Source: Candidatus Desulfobia pelagia
GTDB lineage: Bacteria; Desulfobacterota; Desulfobulbia; Desulfobulbales; SURF-16
Reading direction: 5' to 3'
Assembly (NCBI GenBank): GCA_014382295.1
Contig: JACNJZ010000171.1
Coordinates: forward strand, 1-37,026
Length of the DNA stretch: 37,026 bases
Below, piece by piece: positions 19,527 through 31,096 of the stretch (its first letter is position 1; each line of letters starts with the position of its first letter). The translations under genes were made by a program, and so were the position numbers. The notes beneath the pieces were generated by a model. It was not told the DNA's origin. It saw only the letters and a program-made list of their open reading frames with translations, and made no database searches.

Positions 19527-20066
19527 TTATTTAGAAGCTGACTTACCAGCTTTTCTGACAATATGTTCATCCTGGTAACGAATACCTTTACCTTTATATG
19601 GTTCGGGTTTCCGGATGCTGCGTATTTGAGCAGCAGTCAAACCAAGGTTCTCTTTATCTATAGACTCGAGTGTAATCACGTTGGCTTTATCAACAGCACC
19701 CGACACATTATCAGGCAATTGGAATATCACTGGATTGGAATATCAAACATTAAGAGTGAGCACACTGCCCTCTATTGATGCTTTATAACCTACACCTTCA
19801 ATAACCAGTTTCTTTTGAAACATTGCTTCTGTACCAACAATCATATTGTTGACCAGTGTGCGGGTAAGGCCACTGAAAGCACGAGTTCGCTTACTGTTAT
19901 CAAGACATTTCACCTTGATAATTCCATCTGACTGCTCAAGATCAATTTCAGGGCGAATAACTCGTTCTAAAGTTCCTTTCGGCCCTGTTACCTTAACATG
20001 AGTGCCATTTATTTCGACCTTAACGGTAACTGGTACCGTTATTGGCTGATTGCCTATCCTGGACAT
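19527..20066 (-). CDS. rplF: 50S ribosomal protein L6, interrupted by one in-frame TGA (19743-19745)
   Basis: ORFs 20066-19743 ([13 protein letters not shown]...SVLTLNV*) and 19730-19527 ((V)IFQLPDNVS...[22 protein letters not shown]) are in the same frame; joined they give a full-length L6 of about 179 codons. Confidence 0.93.
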
Positions 20067-20129
20067 GTGTAATCTCCACTAGCTGACTGCTAATATCATT
20101 CTCGACGTTACGCTTCTATATGAAGCAAA

Positions 20130-20528
20130 CTACCAGACTTTACAGAGTATCTCTCCACCAACACCGAGTTTACGTGCCTCTATATCTGTCATTACACCTT
20201 GAGAGGTTGACAAAATGGAAACACCGAGTCCACTCATAACTTTGGGAATTTTATCGGTCTTTGTGTACATCCTTCGACCAGGTTTACTGGCTCGGCTTAT
20301 ACCAGTAATAACTGCTCTATCATTCTGATCATATTTCAAATCAAGACGCAAAACACCCTGGTGGCCTTCATCAATTTTGGCAAGATCACTGATGTATCCT
20401 TCCTGCTTGAGGATGGCTGCAACACCTTTTTTCAAATTAGAAAAAGGCATGTCAACACTTGGATAATGCGCCATAGAGGCATTTCTAATTCTGGTCAGCA
20501 TATCTGCCAGAGGATCGCTCATGGACAT
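20130..20528 (-). CDS. rpsH: 30S ribosomal protein S8
   Basis: MSMSDPLADMLTRIRNASMAHYPSVDMPFSNLK. Confidence 0.97.
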   Translation of the reverse strand: MSMSDPLADMLTRIRNASMAHYPSVDMPFSNLKKGVAAILKQEGYISDLAKIDEGHQGVLRLDLKYDQNDRAVITGISRASKPGRRMYTKTDKIPKVMSGLGVSILSTSQGVMTDIEARKLGVGGEILCKVW

Positions 20529-20618
20529 CTGACGGCTCCTTATTCTGCTATTGTCTATAAAAAAAATTCATCTTTGCACGTAATAGAACGCACAAACAAA
20601 AATCCGATATAAAGGAAA

Positions 20619-20804
20619 TTACCAACTTGATTTGGTAACTCCCGTGATTTCACCTTGTGAGGCAAGCTTGCGGAAACACAATCTGCATATTCCAAATTTG
20701 CGGATAAAAGCCCGTGGTCTTCCGCAAAGAGGACATCGATTATATTCTCTGACGTTAAACTTTGCTTTCCGCTGACTCTTTGCTATTAAAGATTTCTTAG
20801 CCAA
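20619..20804 (-). CDS. rpsN: 30S ribosomal protein S14, zinc-binding type
   Basis: 61 aa [51 protein letters not shown] start at 20804 preceded by AGGAGG; the ORF track start at 20846 lies inside rplE. Confidence 0.93.
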   Translation of the reverse strand: MAKKSLIAKSQRKAKFNVREYNRCPLCGRPRAFIRKFGICRLCFRKLASQGEITGVTKSSW

Positions 20805-20823
20805 CCTGTTCCTCCTGGAATAA

Positions 20824-21363
20824 CTATTTTTTAAATGGCATACCAAGGGCTTTCAGAAGGAAACGTCCTTCATCATCACTATGCGCACTTGTCGTTATAG
20901 TGATATTAAAGCCTTTAATTTTATCTATTTTGTCGTAATCAATTTCAGGGAATATTATATGCTCTTTTATCCCCATAGAGAAATTACCATTCCCATCAAA
21001 ACCACGGGGGTTTATACCCCTGAAATCTCTTACCCTGGGAAGAACTAACTGTACAAGTTTTGTATAAAAATCATACATCCTTACATTGCGAAGGGTTACT
21101 CTGCAACCAATAGGCATTCCTTCCCTAAGTTTGAAAGTGGCTATTGATTTTTTCGCCTTTGTAACAACAGCTTTCTGACCAGCAATGGCTGTCAGCTCGG
21201 CAGCAGCTCCCTCAATAATTTTCGGATTCTGAACAGCCTCGCCGAGGCCCATATTCAAAACGATTTTACCGAGACGAGGGACCTCCATGATATTCTTATA
21301 TCCGAACTCTTTAATGAGAAGAGGTACACACTCTTTATGATAATATTCTTCTAATTTCGCCAT
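20824..21363 (-). CDS. rplE: 50S ribosomal protein L5
   Basis: [26 protein letters not shown]...[31 protein letters not shown]. Confidence 0.97.
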   Translation of the reverse strand: MAKLEEYYHKECVPLLIKEFGYKNIMEVPRLGKIVLNMGLGEAVQNPKIIEGAAAELTAIAGQKAVVTKAKKSIATFKLREGMPIGCRVTLRNVRMYDFYTKLVQLVLPRVRDFRGINPRGFDGNGNFSMGIKEHIIFPEIDYDKIDKIKGFNITITTSAHSDDEGRFLLKALGMPFKK

Positions 21364-21388
21364 TATTGTCTCCAGAAAAGCTAGCAGG

Positions 21389-21724
21389 TCACGCGCTGGT
21401 TTCTATAGTTTCGTTACATTTTTTACAAACGCGGACTTTTGTGCCATCTTCCAATATTTCTTTTTTAATTCGAACTGTTTTGGTACATTTGGAACAGATC
21501 AGCATAAGATTTGACACGTCAATAGGTGCCTCCATCTCAATGATTCCGCCCTGCTGATTATGCGCACTTGGTTTTGTGTGGCGCTTAACCATGTTGATCT
21601 TTTCAACCTTAGCCTTGTTCAGTTTAGGATATACAGTGATAACCTTACCGACTCTGCCTTTATCTTTTCCGGCTATGACTTCAACTTTATCGTTAAGTTT
21701 AATATGCGTTGTTCCAGCTTTCAT
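21389..21724 (-). CDS. rplX: 50S ribosomal protein L24 with C-terminal CxxC...CxxC extension
   Basis: [41 protein letters not shown]...LICSKC...VRVCKKC. Confidence 0.96.
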   Translation of the reverse strand: MKAGTTHIKLNDKVEVIAGKDKGRVGKVITVYPKLNKAKVEKINMVKRHTKPSAHNQQGGIIEMEAPIDVSNLMLICSKCTKTVRIKKEILEDGTKVRVCKKCNETIETSA

Positions 21725-21793
21725 TTCATTAACCTCTTGGAAAACTCACTGCTGTCTTTATTGTAATAGTAAAAGAAAGCTTGATGAATTGAG

Positions 21794-22162
21794 TTATAAT
21801 ACTTCGGGAGCAAGGGATACTATTTTCATATACCCTTTAGCTCGCAATTCGCGGGCAACTGGGCCGAAAATTCGTGTTCCCATCGGATCACCACTACCAG
21901 TCAGTAGAACCGCGGAATTTTCATCAAATTTAACCGCAGTATCATCCATGCGCTTTATTTCCTTTGCTGTCCTGACAATTACCGCCCGTAACACATCACC
22001 TTTCTTCACTTTAGAGTGAGGGATGGCTTCTTTTACAGTAACAACAATCACATCGCCGATACTGGCATACCTTCGCCTTGTTCCGCCTAATACCCTGATG
22101 CATAAAACTTTTTTTGCTCCAGAGTTGTCTGCCACATTCAGTACGGTTTCAGTTTGTATCAT
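21794..22162 (-). CDS. rplN: 50S ribosomal protein L14
   Basis: [27 protein letters not shown]. Confidence 0.97.
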   Translation of the reverse strand: MIQTETVLNVADNSGAKKVLCIRVLGGTRRRYASIGDVIVVTVKEAIPHSKVKKGDVLRAVIVRTAKEIKRMDDTAVKFDENSAVLLTGSGDPMGTRIFGPVARELRAKGYMKIVSLAPEVL

Positions 22163-22307
22163 CTTATCACCAACTTCCCAACCTGATGTTGAGTTGTCCT
22201 CATTAAATTATGGTCCTGTCAAAAAACAGCTTTCGCGCTTATTATTCGTCGCAAATCCTTGGTGACACGGTATTTCTGTTTGGATTTTGCAGGAATATTT
22301 TTATATA

Positions 22308-22568
22308 TCAAACTGCTTTTTCAATAACTTCAAGCAGACGCCAGCGTTTTTTGCGGCTCAGTGGTCGGCATTCTTCAATAAGAACACGATCACCAATTTT
22401 ACAAAGGCTTTCTGGATCGTCAGCCATATATTTGATGTGACGACGAATGAACTTGCCGTAGACTTTATGGCGTATCAGCCTCTCAGTCTGAACAACAATG
22501 CTTTTTTCCATTTTGTCGCTGATAACAACACCAACTTTTGTTTTCTTAATTGTTTTTTCGTTCTCCAT
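22308..22568 (-). CDS. rpsQ: 30S ribosomal protein S17
   Basis: KVGVVISDKMEKSIVVQTERLIRHKVYGKFIRR. Confidence 0.97.
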   Translation of the reverse strand: MENEKTIKKTKVGVVISDKMEKSIVVQTERLIRHKVYGKFIRRHIKYMADDPESLCKIGDRVLIEECRPLSRKKRWRLLEVIEKAV

Positions 22569-22644
22569 CTGTTTTCCTGACGGTCTCCAGCCTACTGTGC
22601 AATTTATAATAAATAATAGATTTGCTTAAATTCTTCCTACTGTT

Positions 22645-22839
22645 TTAGTTTGTTTTCTTTTTCTCACTAATAACAGTTTTAATCCTTGCAATATCTCTTT
22701 TTAATTCGGTTAACCTGGCGGTGTTTTCCAGAGGACGGATTCCATGCTGAAATCTGAGTTTACATAACTCTTCAGAAATATCTGAGGCAGTGCCCTGCAG
22801 GTCCTCAATACTTTTTTCACGTAATTCCTGAACTTTCAT
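22645..22839 (-). CDS. rpmC: 50S ribosomal protein L29
   Basis: [15 protein letters not shown]...[20 protein letters not shown]. Confidence 0.95.
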   Translation of the reverse strand: MKVQELREKSIEDLQGTASDISEELCKLRFQHGIRPLENTARLTELKRDIARIKTVISEKKKTN

Positions 22840-23252
22840 AACGTAGTTTCCTTAGTAATAACCTTTGTAGCAAAGGGCAGCTTATTGCCAGCCAAAGTTA
22901 ATGCTTTTTTTGCCAGATCTTCGTCAACCCCTGTCAACTCATATAGAATTTTTCCAGGTTTTACAGGAGCAATCCAACCCTCAGGACTTCCCTTTCCTTT
23001 ACCCATCCTGGTTTCTGCAGGTTTCTTGGTAAAAGGTTTATGAGGGAAAACCCGAATCCACATTTTGCCGCCACGTTTAATTGTCCTGTTAATGGCAATA
23101 CGTGCGGCCTCGATCTGCTGGGCTGTCATTCGCCCGCATTCTGTAGCCTTAAGGGCGAAATCGCCGAATTCTATAGAGGAACCTCTATAGGCAGCTCCTT
23201 TCATTCGACCCTTCATCTGTTTTCTATGTTTGACTTTCTTTGGACTAAGCAT
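22836..23252 (-). CDS. rplP: 50S ribosomal protein L16
   Basis: [40 protein letters not shown] overlap with rpmC. Confidence 0.97.
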   Translation of the reverse strand: MLSPKKVKHRKQMKGRMKGAAYRGSSIEFGDFALKATECGRMTAQQIEAARIAINRTIKRGGKMWIRVFPHKPFTKKPAETRMGKGKGSPEGWIAPVKPGKILYELTGVDEDLAKKALTLAGNKLPFATKVITKETTL

Positions 23253-23352
23253 TGTTTCTGACCTTATTTATAGTTACCAGAACCTGGTCCCTGCTGACAT
23301 TCATTTCCTATTGAACTAAAATCTTTTCAAACGGAGGGGAATGAATCACGTT

Positions 23353-24000
23353 TTACTCTGCGCCTACCTCGGAGTCAGATAAGACTTCACCTTTAAAAAT
23401 CCAGACTTTGACACCAATGATGCCATAAGTAGTTTTGGATTCGGCAAAACCATAGTCAATATCAGCACGGAGAGTATGCAGGGGTACGCGACCCTCTCTT
23501 GTCCATTCTCTTCGCGCCATCTCAGCACCACCAAGACGACCAGAACAAGATATCTTAATACCTTTTGCCCCGAACTTCAAGGCGATATTAACAGCTTTCT
23601 TCATGGCCCGTCGAAATGCGATGCGCCTTTCAAGCTGAAGTGCAACGTTTTCAGCCACGAGCTGGGCATCTGCCTCAGGTCTTCTTACTTCCTGAATATC
23701 AACGGCACACTGACGATTGGTTAATTTATCAAGTTCCTGCTTGAGAGCTTCAATCTCTGCACCCTTTTTACCTATGACAATTCCAGGTCTTGCGGTGTGA
23801 AGTTTCAGCTTTACCTTCTCGCCGGTGCGTGCAATATTGATTTTTGATATGCCAGCGTGATATAGCCTTTTTTTCAAAAATTTCTTAATCTTCTGATCTT
23901 CAATAAGAAATTTTGAATAATCGCGGTCTGCGTACCAGGTAGATTCCCACGTACGGACGATATTAAGCCGTAAACCTATTGGATTAACTTTCTGGCCCAA
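23353..24000 (-). CDS. rpsC: 30S ribosomal protein S3
   Basis: [32 protein letters not shown]. Confidence 0.97.
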   Translation of the reverse strand: MGQKVNPIGLRLNIVRTWESTWYADRDYSKFLIEDQKIKKFLKKRLYHAGISKINIARTGEKVKLKLHTARPGIVIGKKGAEIEALKQELDKLTNRQCAVDIQEVRRPEADAQLVAENVALQLERRIAFRRAMKKAVNIALKFGAKGIKISCSGRLGGAEMARREWTREGRVPLHTLRADIDYGFAESKTTYGIIGVKVWIFKGEVLSDSEVGAE

Positions 24001-24079
24001 AACCTTCCTCCATCATAGTTTATAAAAAGTTCAAAATTGAACAAAGTTCACTAAATATCCGAATTCACTTTAACAAACT

Positions 24080-24412
24080 TTATGCTTCATCAAGCACAAC
24101 AGTAATAATACTTGACCTTTTCAGAATTCTTGAAGCACGGCCCATGGCACGTGGTCGAATTCTTTTCAACATTGGACCACCATCAACGAAAACTGTTTTT
24201 ACGTATAATGTGTCAACGTCAATGGCCTCATTCTGATTGGCATTGGCTACCGCTGACTCTATAAGTTTTCGAATAATACGGGCCGCTTTTTTAGGCATGA
24301 ACCGCAATTTATTAATCGCAGATTCTACATCATTGCCCCTTACCAGATCCGCGACGAGGCGAGCCTTCTGTGGCGAAATCCGAATATTTTTTGCAATGGC
24401 CTTAGCTTCCAT
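24080..24412 (-). CDS. rplV: 50S ribosomal protein L22
   Basis: [26 protein letters not shown]; internal ATG chosen over the 125-aa ORF start. Confidence 0.95.
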   Translation of the reverse strand: MEAKAIAKNIRISPQKARLVADLVRGNDVESAINKLRFMPKKAARIIRKLIESAVANANQNEAIDVDTLYVKTVFVDGGPMLKRIRPRAMGRASRILKRSSIITVVLDEA

Positions 24413-24498
24413 AATTATATAACTCCAAACAGTTATTGTCCCAATATAGTCAGACATACCTCACTGTATGACTTCATCAGACAGTGAGTATCGAACGA

Positions 24499-24774
24499 CT
24501 ATCTTTTCCCTTTTCTGTCTCCGGCATGGCTATAAAATGTTCGTGTAGGTGAAAATTCACCTAATTTATGCCCAACCATATTTTCTGTAACAAAAACCGG
24601 GATAAACTTTCTTCCATTGTGTACGGCAAATGTAAGACCAACCATCTCTGGAAGAATATCTGAACGTCTAGACCAAGTTTTAATCACCTTTCTTGACCCC
24701 GTCTCTATTGATGCTTCTACCTTATTAAGTAGATGAGCATCTACAAAAGGCCCTTTTTTTATTGATCGCGCCAC
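24499..24774 (-). CDS. rpsS: 30S ribosomal protein S19
   Basis: [20 protein letters not shown]. Confidence 0.97.
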   Translation of the reverse strand: MARSIKKGPFVDAHLLNKVEASIETGSRKVIKTWSRRSDILPEMVGLTFAVHNGRKFIPVFVTENMVGHKLGEFSPTRTFYSHAGDRKGKR

Positions 24775-24790
24775 ACCGAATCTCCCTTGT

Positions 24791-25615
24791 TTATGAACGT
24801 CTTCTTACAATATCTTTATCGGAGGCTTTACGCTTCCTTGTCTTGAAGCCCTTAGTAGGAACACCCCAAGGAGTACAGGGATGGCGCCCTCCGGAACTTT
24901 TACCTTCACCACCGCCCATAGGATGATCATGCGGATTCATTGCAACGCCTCGCACTTTAGGTCGGTTGCCCTTCCAGCGATTACGGCCAGCTTTGCCGAG
25001 TTTTTCACTCTCATGATGGATATTCCCAATCTGGCCAATGCAGGCCCGGCATTTACGATGAAATTTTCGTACTTCGCCTGAGGGAAGCTTAACAAGAACG
25101 TGATCTCCCTCTTTAGCCATAAGCTGGGCTGAAGCCCCGGCACTCCTGACAAGCTGAGCACCCTTGCCGATACGCATTTCAATATTATGAATCACGCTGC
25201 CAAGTGGAATATTCATCATTGGCAGACAATTACCTAATTGAATGTCAACACTGGAACCGGCTTCGACCACATCACCAACCTTGATACCCTGAGGTGAGAT
25301 AATGTATCGCTTTTCACCATCGGCATAGAAAAGAAGCGCAATATTTGCTGTTCTGTTTGGATCGTATTCAATAGACGCTACTTTGCCCGGAATATTTTCC
25401 TTATCACGCTTAAAATCGATTACACGATATTTTCTTTTATGGCCTCCGCCTCTTCGTCTTACAGTAATACGACCGTAATTATTACGACCTCCGCTTTTAC
25501 TCAGCGGCGCGAGCAGACTCTTCAGCGGTCTATCTTTTGACAGTTCCGGATTCACTATAGAGACATAATTTCGTCTCCCCGGAGATGTCGGTTTATAGGT
25601 CTTCGTTGTTGCCAT
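24791..25615 (-). CDS. rplB: 50S ribosomal protein L2
   Basis: [30 protein letters not shown]...[21 protein letters not shown]. Confidence 0.97.
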   Translation of the reverse strand: MATTKTYKPTSPGRRNYVSIVNPELSKDRPLKSLLAPLSKSGGRNNYGRITVRRRGGGHKRKYRVIDFKRDKENIPGKVASIEYDPNRTANIALLFYADGEKRYIISPQGIKVGDVVEAGSSVDIQLGNCLPMMNIPLGSVIHNIEMRIGKGAQLVRSAGASAQLMAKEGDHVLVKLPSGEVRKFHRKCRACIGQIGNIHHESEKLGKAGRNRWKGNRPKVRGVAMNPHDHPMGGGEGKSSGGRHPCTPWGVPTKGFKTRKRKASDKDIVRRRS

Positions 25616-25679
25616 TTCAAACCCCGATATTGTGATATTTTAGACAGTAACTCTTAAAAAATAATTAAGAAGAATTTAA

Positions 25680-25970
25680 TTAGATCTGCTCAAGGAAATC
25701 GATCTTATGCCCTTCCGAAAGAGTGACTATCGCTTTTTTCCAATCATTACATCGACCAGTTCGCATACCTACACGTTTCTGCTTGCCGTGCATATTAGCA
25801 GTGCGAACATTATCAACTTTGACATTAAACAATGTCTCAACAGCGGTCTTTATTTCAATCTTATTAGCTGATGGATTGACCTTAAGGACGACTTGATTAT
25901 TATTTTCCTGCAGCATCATACCCTTTTCTGTGAGGCATGGTTTTTTTATGACATCGAACAGATTTTTCAT
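25680..25970 (-). CDS. rplW: 50S ribosomal protein L23
   Basis: FDVIKKPCLTEKGMMLQENNNQVVLKVNPSANKIEIK. Confidence 0.96.
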   Translation of the reverse strand: MKNLFDVIKKPCLTEKGMMLQENNNQVVLKVNPSANKIEIKTAVETLFNVKVDNVRTANMHGKQKRVGMRTGRCNDWKKAIVTLSEGHKIDFLEQI

Positions 25971-26590
25971 GAAAGCAACCTCTCTTCGAGCTGGCCAATT
26001 GTTGACTGCAGTAAAATCACATTCTTGTGAAGCAAAATATCATATACGTTCAGTCCGGCGGAAGGCAGAACCTTAAAGCCCGGAACGTTGCGTGAAGATC
26101 TCTCCAGAACATCATCATGAGAAGGCACTACGATCAGTGCATTGTCAAGCTCCAGAGTCTTCATGATACCGATAAAATTTTTGGTTTTAATGGCATCCAG
26201 TTTAAACTCATCAAGTATGCAGAGTCTTTCCTCAGCCATGCGTGCACTTAAAGCCATTCGCAGGCCAAGTTTTCTGACCTTCTTTGGAAGTTTGTAAGCA
26301 TAACTTCTAGGCTTAGGACCAAATGTCGTACCGCCACCTCGCCACACAGGCGACCTGCGACTACCTGCACGAGCACGTCCAGTTCCTTTCTGACGATAAG
26401 GTTTAGCAGAACTCCCACGCACTTCTGCACGAGTTTTAGTACAGGCAGTCCCTGCCCGCCTATTTGCCATCTGCATTTTGACGATATCATGGAGGACATA
26501 GGGTCTTACTTCTACCCCGAAGAGAGAATCATTAAGATCCATCTCCCCCACTTTTTCATTTTTCATGTTTACTATGGTTGATACTGCCAT
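25967..26590 (-). CDS. rplD: 50S ribosomal protein L4
   Basis: MAVSTIVNMKNEKVGEMDLNDSLFG...GTGRARAGSRRSPVWRGGGTTFGPKPR; start trimmed from the 231-aa ORF, ATGA overlap with rplW. Confidence 0.95.
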   Translation of the reverse strand: MAVSTIVNMKNEKVGEMDLNDSLFGVEVRPYVLHDIVKMQMANRRAGTACTKTRAEVRGSSAKPYRQKGTGRARAGSRRSPVWRGGGTTFGPKPRSYAYKLPKKVRKLGLRMALSARMAEERLCILDEFKLDAIKTKNFIGIMKTLELDNALIVVPSHDDVLERSSRNVPGFKVLPSAGLNVYDILLHKNVILLQSTIGQLEERLLS

Positions 26591-26630
26591 ATCAAGGCAC
26601 CCCCGAAAACTACAAATACAATAACAGTCT

Positions 26631-27260
26631 TTATTTAGAATAAATCTGCAGTAAACCCTCAATAGAACCAGGAAGAGAACCTTTCAAAACCACAACATTG
26701 GCATCTTCTCTGATATCAAGAATCATTACATTTTTTTTCGTGACCAGTTTATTGCCCATCCGACCAGGCATTTTCTTTCCCTTAACAACCCTGCTGGGCC
26801 AGGCACTACATCCAATGGAACCTGGAGCACGGTGAAACATGGATCCGTGTGTTGCACGACCACCTTTAAATCCATGCCTTTTAATAACACCCTGGAAACC
26901 TCGTCCTTTAGTAATACCGGACACATCGACAATATCTCCAATTTTGAAAATATCGCTGATGTTGATCTCCTGGCCTATTTCATACTGTGAGGAATCATTT
27001 ACTCTGAATTCCTTAATATGATAAAATCCCCCTTTTCCTCCAGCAGCACAATGTCCTATAGCAGGTTTCGTCATTCTAGATTCTTTTTTTGAACCGAAAC
27101 CAACCTGGATTGCATTGTAGCCTTCCTTTGCAACACTTTTTGTCTGAAGAACAATACAGGGACCAGCCTCAACCACCGTTACCGGCAGGGCTGTACCCTC
27201 TGCCGAATAGACTCGCGTCATTCCGACTTTTTTTCCTAAAATACCTAATGTTTTCGGCAT
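26631..27260 (-). CDS. rplC: 50S ribosomal protein L3
   Basis: LGILGKKVGMTRVYSAEGTALPVTVVEAGPC...GFQGVIKRHGFKGG. Confidence 0.97.
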   Translation of the reverse strand: MPKTLGILGKKVGMTRVYSAEGTALPVTVVEAGPCIVLQTKSVAKEGYNAIQVGFGSKKESRMTKPAIGHCAAGGKGGFYHIKEFRVNDSSQYEIGQEINISDIFKIGDIVDVSGITKGRGFQGVIKRHGFKGGRATHGSMFHRAPGSIGCSAWPSRVVKGKKMPGRMGNKLVTKKNVMILDIREDANVVVLKGSLPGSIEGLLQIYSK

Positions 27261-27346
27261 GTTTCCTACCTGAAATTCTTAAGTAAGAAACCAGAAAATC
27301 TTTCTTTCCAGCTTCGTTTACGAGCAGAATTAAAGCTCAATTATTT

Positions 27347-27658
27347 TTATAATTTAATTTCTACATGAACACCGGCTGACAACTCAAGTTTCATCAATGC
27401 ATCGATGGTCTGCTGGGTTGGCTCGAGAATATCGAGCAATCTGCGATGTGTTCTCATTTCAAAATGTTCACGGGACTTTTTATCTACATGAGGAGAACGA
27501 AGTACGCAGTACTTGTTTATCGTAGTCGGTAAAGGAATCGGACCGGCAACAATGGCACCTGTCCGCTTTGCAGTATCAACTATTTCAATAGTAGACTGAT
27601 CTAACAGTTTATGATCATAGCCTTTCAGCCTGATACGAATTTTTTCTGTCTGTATCAT
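27347..27658 (-). CDS. rpsJ: 30S ribosomal protein S10
   Basis: [30 protein letters not shown]. Confidence 0.97.
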   Translation of the reverse strand: MIQTEKIRIRLKGYDHKLLDQSTIEIVDTAKRTGAIVAGPIPLPTTINKYCVLRSPHVDKKSREHFEMRTHRRLLDILEPTQQTIDALMKLELSAGVHVEIKL

Positions 27659-27668
27659 GCTTTATTCC

Positions 27669-28859
27669 TTATTCAATAATTTCGTTAACAACACCGGCAC
27701 CTACGGTACGACCACCTTCACGGATTGCAAACCGAAGTCCTGCTTCCATCGCGATGGGGGTAATCAGGTTGCCTTCAATGGTAACATTGTCACCTGGCAT
27801 TACCATCTCTACTCCCTCGGGAAGATTGACAATTCCGGTTACGTCCGTTGTTCTGAAGTAGAACTGGGGACGATAGCCATTAAAGAACGGGGTATGACGA
27901 CCACCCTCTTCTTTACTCAATATATAACACTCCGCCTTGAACTTCAGATGTGGAGTTATTGAACCCGGTTTGGCCAAGACCTGACCGCGCTCAATATCTT
28001 CCCTCTTGGTTCCGCGGAGAAGAATACCTACATTATCTCCGGCCTGACCCTGATCAAGAATCTTACGGAACATCTCTACGCCGGTTACGGTTGTCTTGAC
28101 TGTATCCTTGACACCTACGATTTCAATCTCGTCACCAACATTTACAATTCCGCGCTCGATTCGACCAGTGGCTACTGTTCCACGACCTGAAATGGAGAAT
28201 ACATCTTCTACCGGCATCAGGAAGGTCTTGTCAACATCACGCTCTGGCTCGGGAATAAATGCGTCAACAGCATCCATCAGCTCCCAGATGCATTTTGTTG
28301 CTGCTTCATCTGTTGGATTCTCCAGAGCTTTCAGGGCACTTCCCTGAATGATTGGTGTGTCATCTCCTGGAAATTCATATTTGTCCAGAAGCTCACGAAG
28401 CTCCATATCAACCAGCTCGATCAGCTCTTCATCATCAACCATGTCACATTTGTTCAAGAATACAACCATGGCAGGAACACCTACCTGGCGAGCCAGGAGG
28501 ATATGCTCACGGGTCTGGGGCATGGGGCCGTCATCGGCTCCTACAACCAAAATAGCACCATCCATCTGGGCTGCACCGGTAATCATATTCTTTATATAGT
28601 CAGCATGGCCCGGACAGTCAACATGGGCATAATGCCTGTTTGCTGTCTCGTATTCCACATGAGCTGTTGCGATTGTTATTCCACGCTCTTTTTCTTCAGG
28701 CGCTTTATCAATCTCACCGAATGCTGTGGACTGAGCCCAGCCTTTGGTGGCCAGAACAGTCGTTATTGCCGCGGTCAAAGTAGTCTTACCGTGATCAATG
28801 TGACCGATTGTTCCGATATTTACATGGGGTTTGGTCCTTTGAAACTTTTCCTTTGCCAT
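27669..28859 (-). CDS. tuf: Translation elongation factor Tu
   Basis: 396 aa; [47 protein letters not shown]. Confidence 0.98.
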   Translation of the reverse strand: MAKEKFQRTKPHVNIGTIGHIDHGKTTLTAAITTVLATKGWAQSTAFGEIDKAPEEKERGITIATAHVEYETANRHYAHVDCPGHADYIKNMITGAAQMDGAILVVGADDGPMPQTREHILLARQVGVPAMVVFLNKCDMVDDEELIELVDMELRELLDKYEFPGDDTPIIQGSALKALENPTDEAATKCIWELMDAVDAFIPEPERDVDKTFLMPVEDVFSISGRGTVATGRIERGIVNVGDEIEIVGVKDTVKTTVTGVEMFRKILDQGQAGDNVGILLRGTKREDIERGQVLAKPGSITPHLKFKAECYILSKEEGGRHTPFFNGYRPQFYFRTTDVTGIVNLPEGVEMVMPGDNVTIEGNLITPIAMEAGLRFAIREGGRTVGAGVVNEIIE

Positions 28860-28888
28860 CTCGTACTTCCTCTCTGTTTAGGTCGTTT

Positions 28889-30982
28889 TTAGAGTATACC
28901 TTTTACTTTTTGAATAATTTTTCGGGCAATATTTTGTGGCACAGTACCATAAGTGGCAAATTGCATCGTAAAATTAGCCCTGCCTTGGGTCACAGACCTT
29001 AAATCTGTTGAATACCCAAACATCTCTGATAAAGCAACCTGGGCAGTAATTACCTGGAAGCCATTTTCACGGCTATCCATTCCATTAATTTTTGCCCGCC
29101 TGCTGTTAAGATCGCCTATAACATCTCCAAGAAACTGTTCAGGCAATATTATTTCCACATCCATCAGCGGTTCTAGCAGAACAGGATTTGCTTTTTCAGC
29201 AGCTTTCCTAAACGCTATGGAGGTCGCTACACCAAAAGCCTGCTCGGTGGAGTCTTCCTCGTGGTATGAACCACCGGTTAGTGTCACCTGTATGTCAATA
29301 ACAGGAAAACCTAACAGTGGGCCTCCGTCTTTACATCCCTCTACACCTTTTTGAATAGCCGGGATAAAGGCCTGAGGAATCAATTCCTCGTCAATATCAC
29401 TCTTGAAGAGAAAACCTCCTCCCCTTTCCAAAGGAGACACTTCAAGTACGACATGACCATACTGCGATTTACCTGTTGCCTGCTGGACGAATTCACCTTC
29501 TGCGCTTCCGACGCCTGAAACCGTTTCTTTATAGGCGACCTGCGGAGTTCCAACATTTGCAGCTACTTTAAATTCACGAACGAGGCGATCAACAATAATA
29601 TCGAGATGCAGTTCGCCCATCCCGGAAATGATTGTCTGTCCGGTCTCCTCATTTATGCTAATCTTAAATGAAGGATCTTCGACAGCCAGTCTGTCCAGAG
29701 ACTCAAATAATTTCTCTTCGTCAGCCTTACTTTTTGGCTCTATTGCGACACTTATAACCGGTTCCGGGAAGATCATTGTTTCCAGGAGAATATCATCTCC
29801 TAATTCACAAAGCGTATCTCCTGTGGTTGTATAACGGAGTCCAATAACAGCCCCGATATCTCCAGGACCTAATTCACGGACTTCTTCACGCTTGTTGGAG
29901 TGCATTTTTACAATGCGGCTTATCTTCTCCTGCTTACCTTTCACAGGATTAAAGATTTTGTCGCCGACCTTGAGCATACCCGAGTACACCCGTATATAGG
30001 CCAGACTTCCAACAAAAGGATCCGTTGCCAGTTTAAATGCCAGAGCACACAGTTTTTCGCTGGCTCCGGTCTTTCTTGATACAGTCTCGCCTTGACTATT
30101 TACACCTTCAACAGGAGGAATATCTGTTGGTGAGGGCAGATACGCTATAACAGCATCAAGCAGCGGTTGCACCCCTTTATTCTTAAAGGCACTTCCACAC
30201 ATTACAGGGACGATGTCCAAAGCCAACGTAGCCTTCCGGACAGCCCGCTGCAGATCCTGTGCTGAGACAGGTTGCTCTTCCAGATATTTTTCCATGACCC
30301 CATCATCGAAGTCGGCCAGCTTCTCGATGAGCGTCAGTTGTGCAGCCGTGAATATTTCTCTAAGATCCTCAGGGATAGGTTGCTCGGTGATCTTCACCCC
30401 CCGGGTTTCTTCGTCAAAAAGCAGCATCGTTCCACTGATAAGATCAATGATGCCGCGAAAACTATCTTCTTTACCGACAGGAAGTTGCAATGCAACGGGG
30501 TTAGCCCCAAACCTGTCGGTAATCATATGGATGCAGCGCTCAAAATCAGCACCCGTACGATCCATTTTGTTAACAAAAGCAATACGGGGTATTGCATATT
30601 TGTCAGCCTGGTGCCATACCGTCTCTGACTGGGGCTCAACACCACCAACTGCGCAGAAGACAGCAACCACACCATCTAAAACCCGGAGACATCGTTCTAC
30701 CTCAATGGTAAAATCAACATGACCAGGCGTGTCAATTATATTTATCCGATGGTCCTTCCATTCACAGGTTGTTGCCGCAGATGTGATCGTGATACCGCGT
30801 TCCTGCTCCTGCTCCATCCAGTCCATAACAGCTGCGCCGTCATGAACTTCACCCATCTTATGGGTTCTACCGGTATAAAAAAGTATTCTTTCGGTAGTAG
30901 TAGTCTTGCCCGCATCTATGTGGGCCATAATTCCGATATTGCGCAATCGCGCCAAAGAGATGTTTTTTGCCACCTTTTCCAC
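28889..30982 (-). CDS. fusA: Translation elongation factor G
   Basis: 697 aa; [50 protein letters not shown]. Confidence 0.98.
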   Translation of the reverse strand: MEKVAKNISLARLRNIGIMAHIDAGKTTTTERILFYTGRTHKMGEVHDGAAVMDWMEQEQERGITITSAATTCEWKDHRINIIDTPGHVDFTIEVERCLRVLDGVVAVFCAVGGVEPQSETVWHQADKYAIPRIAFVNKMDRTGADFERCIHMITDRFGANPVALQLPVGKEDSFRGIIDLISGTMLLFDEETRGVKITEQPIPEDLREIFTAAQLTLIEKLADFDDGVMEKYLEEQPVSAQDLQRAVRKATLALDIVPVMCGSAFKNKGVQPLLDAVIAYLPSPTDIPPVEGVNSQGETVSRKTGASEKLCALAFKLATDPFVGSLAYIRVYSGMLKVGDKIFNPVKGKQEKISRIVKMHSNKREEVRELGPGDIGAVIGLRYTTTGDTLCELGDDILLETMIFPEPVISVAIEPKSKADEEKLFESLDRLAVEDPSFKISINEETGQTIISGMGELHLDIIVDRLVREFKVAANVGTPQVAYKETVSGVGSAEGEFVQQATGKSQYGHVVLEVSPLERGGGFLFKSDIDEELIPQAFIPAIQKGVEGCKDGGPLLGFPVIDIQVTLTGGSYHEEDSTEQAFGVATSIAFRKAAEKANPVLLEPLMDVEIILPEQFLGDVIGDLNSRRAKINGMDSRENGFQVITAQVALSEMFGYSTDLRSVTQGRANFTMQFATYGTVPQNIARKIIQKVKGIL

Positions 30983-31096
30983 CTATAACCAACATCTCAG
31001 CTTTTCAGAATCCTTTACAACCTGTATCACCTGTCTGAAAAATCATGCGACTATAGTCAACAGATTTCAAATTGTCAAACAGAGATATGAAAATAT

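Noticed and set aside
19700-19745. Selenocysteine insertion at the rplF UGA
   Set aside because: The position is Gly, not Cys, in the family, and no bacterial SECIS-like hairpin is apparent just downstream.
19527-20066. Global UGA reassignment (UGA=Gly, as in Gracilibacteria/SR1)
   Set aside because: TGA is the terminating stop of other genes in the window (for example iorB and the ACT gene), and no other CDS has internal TGA.
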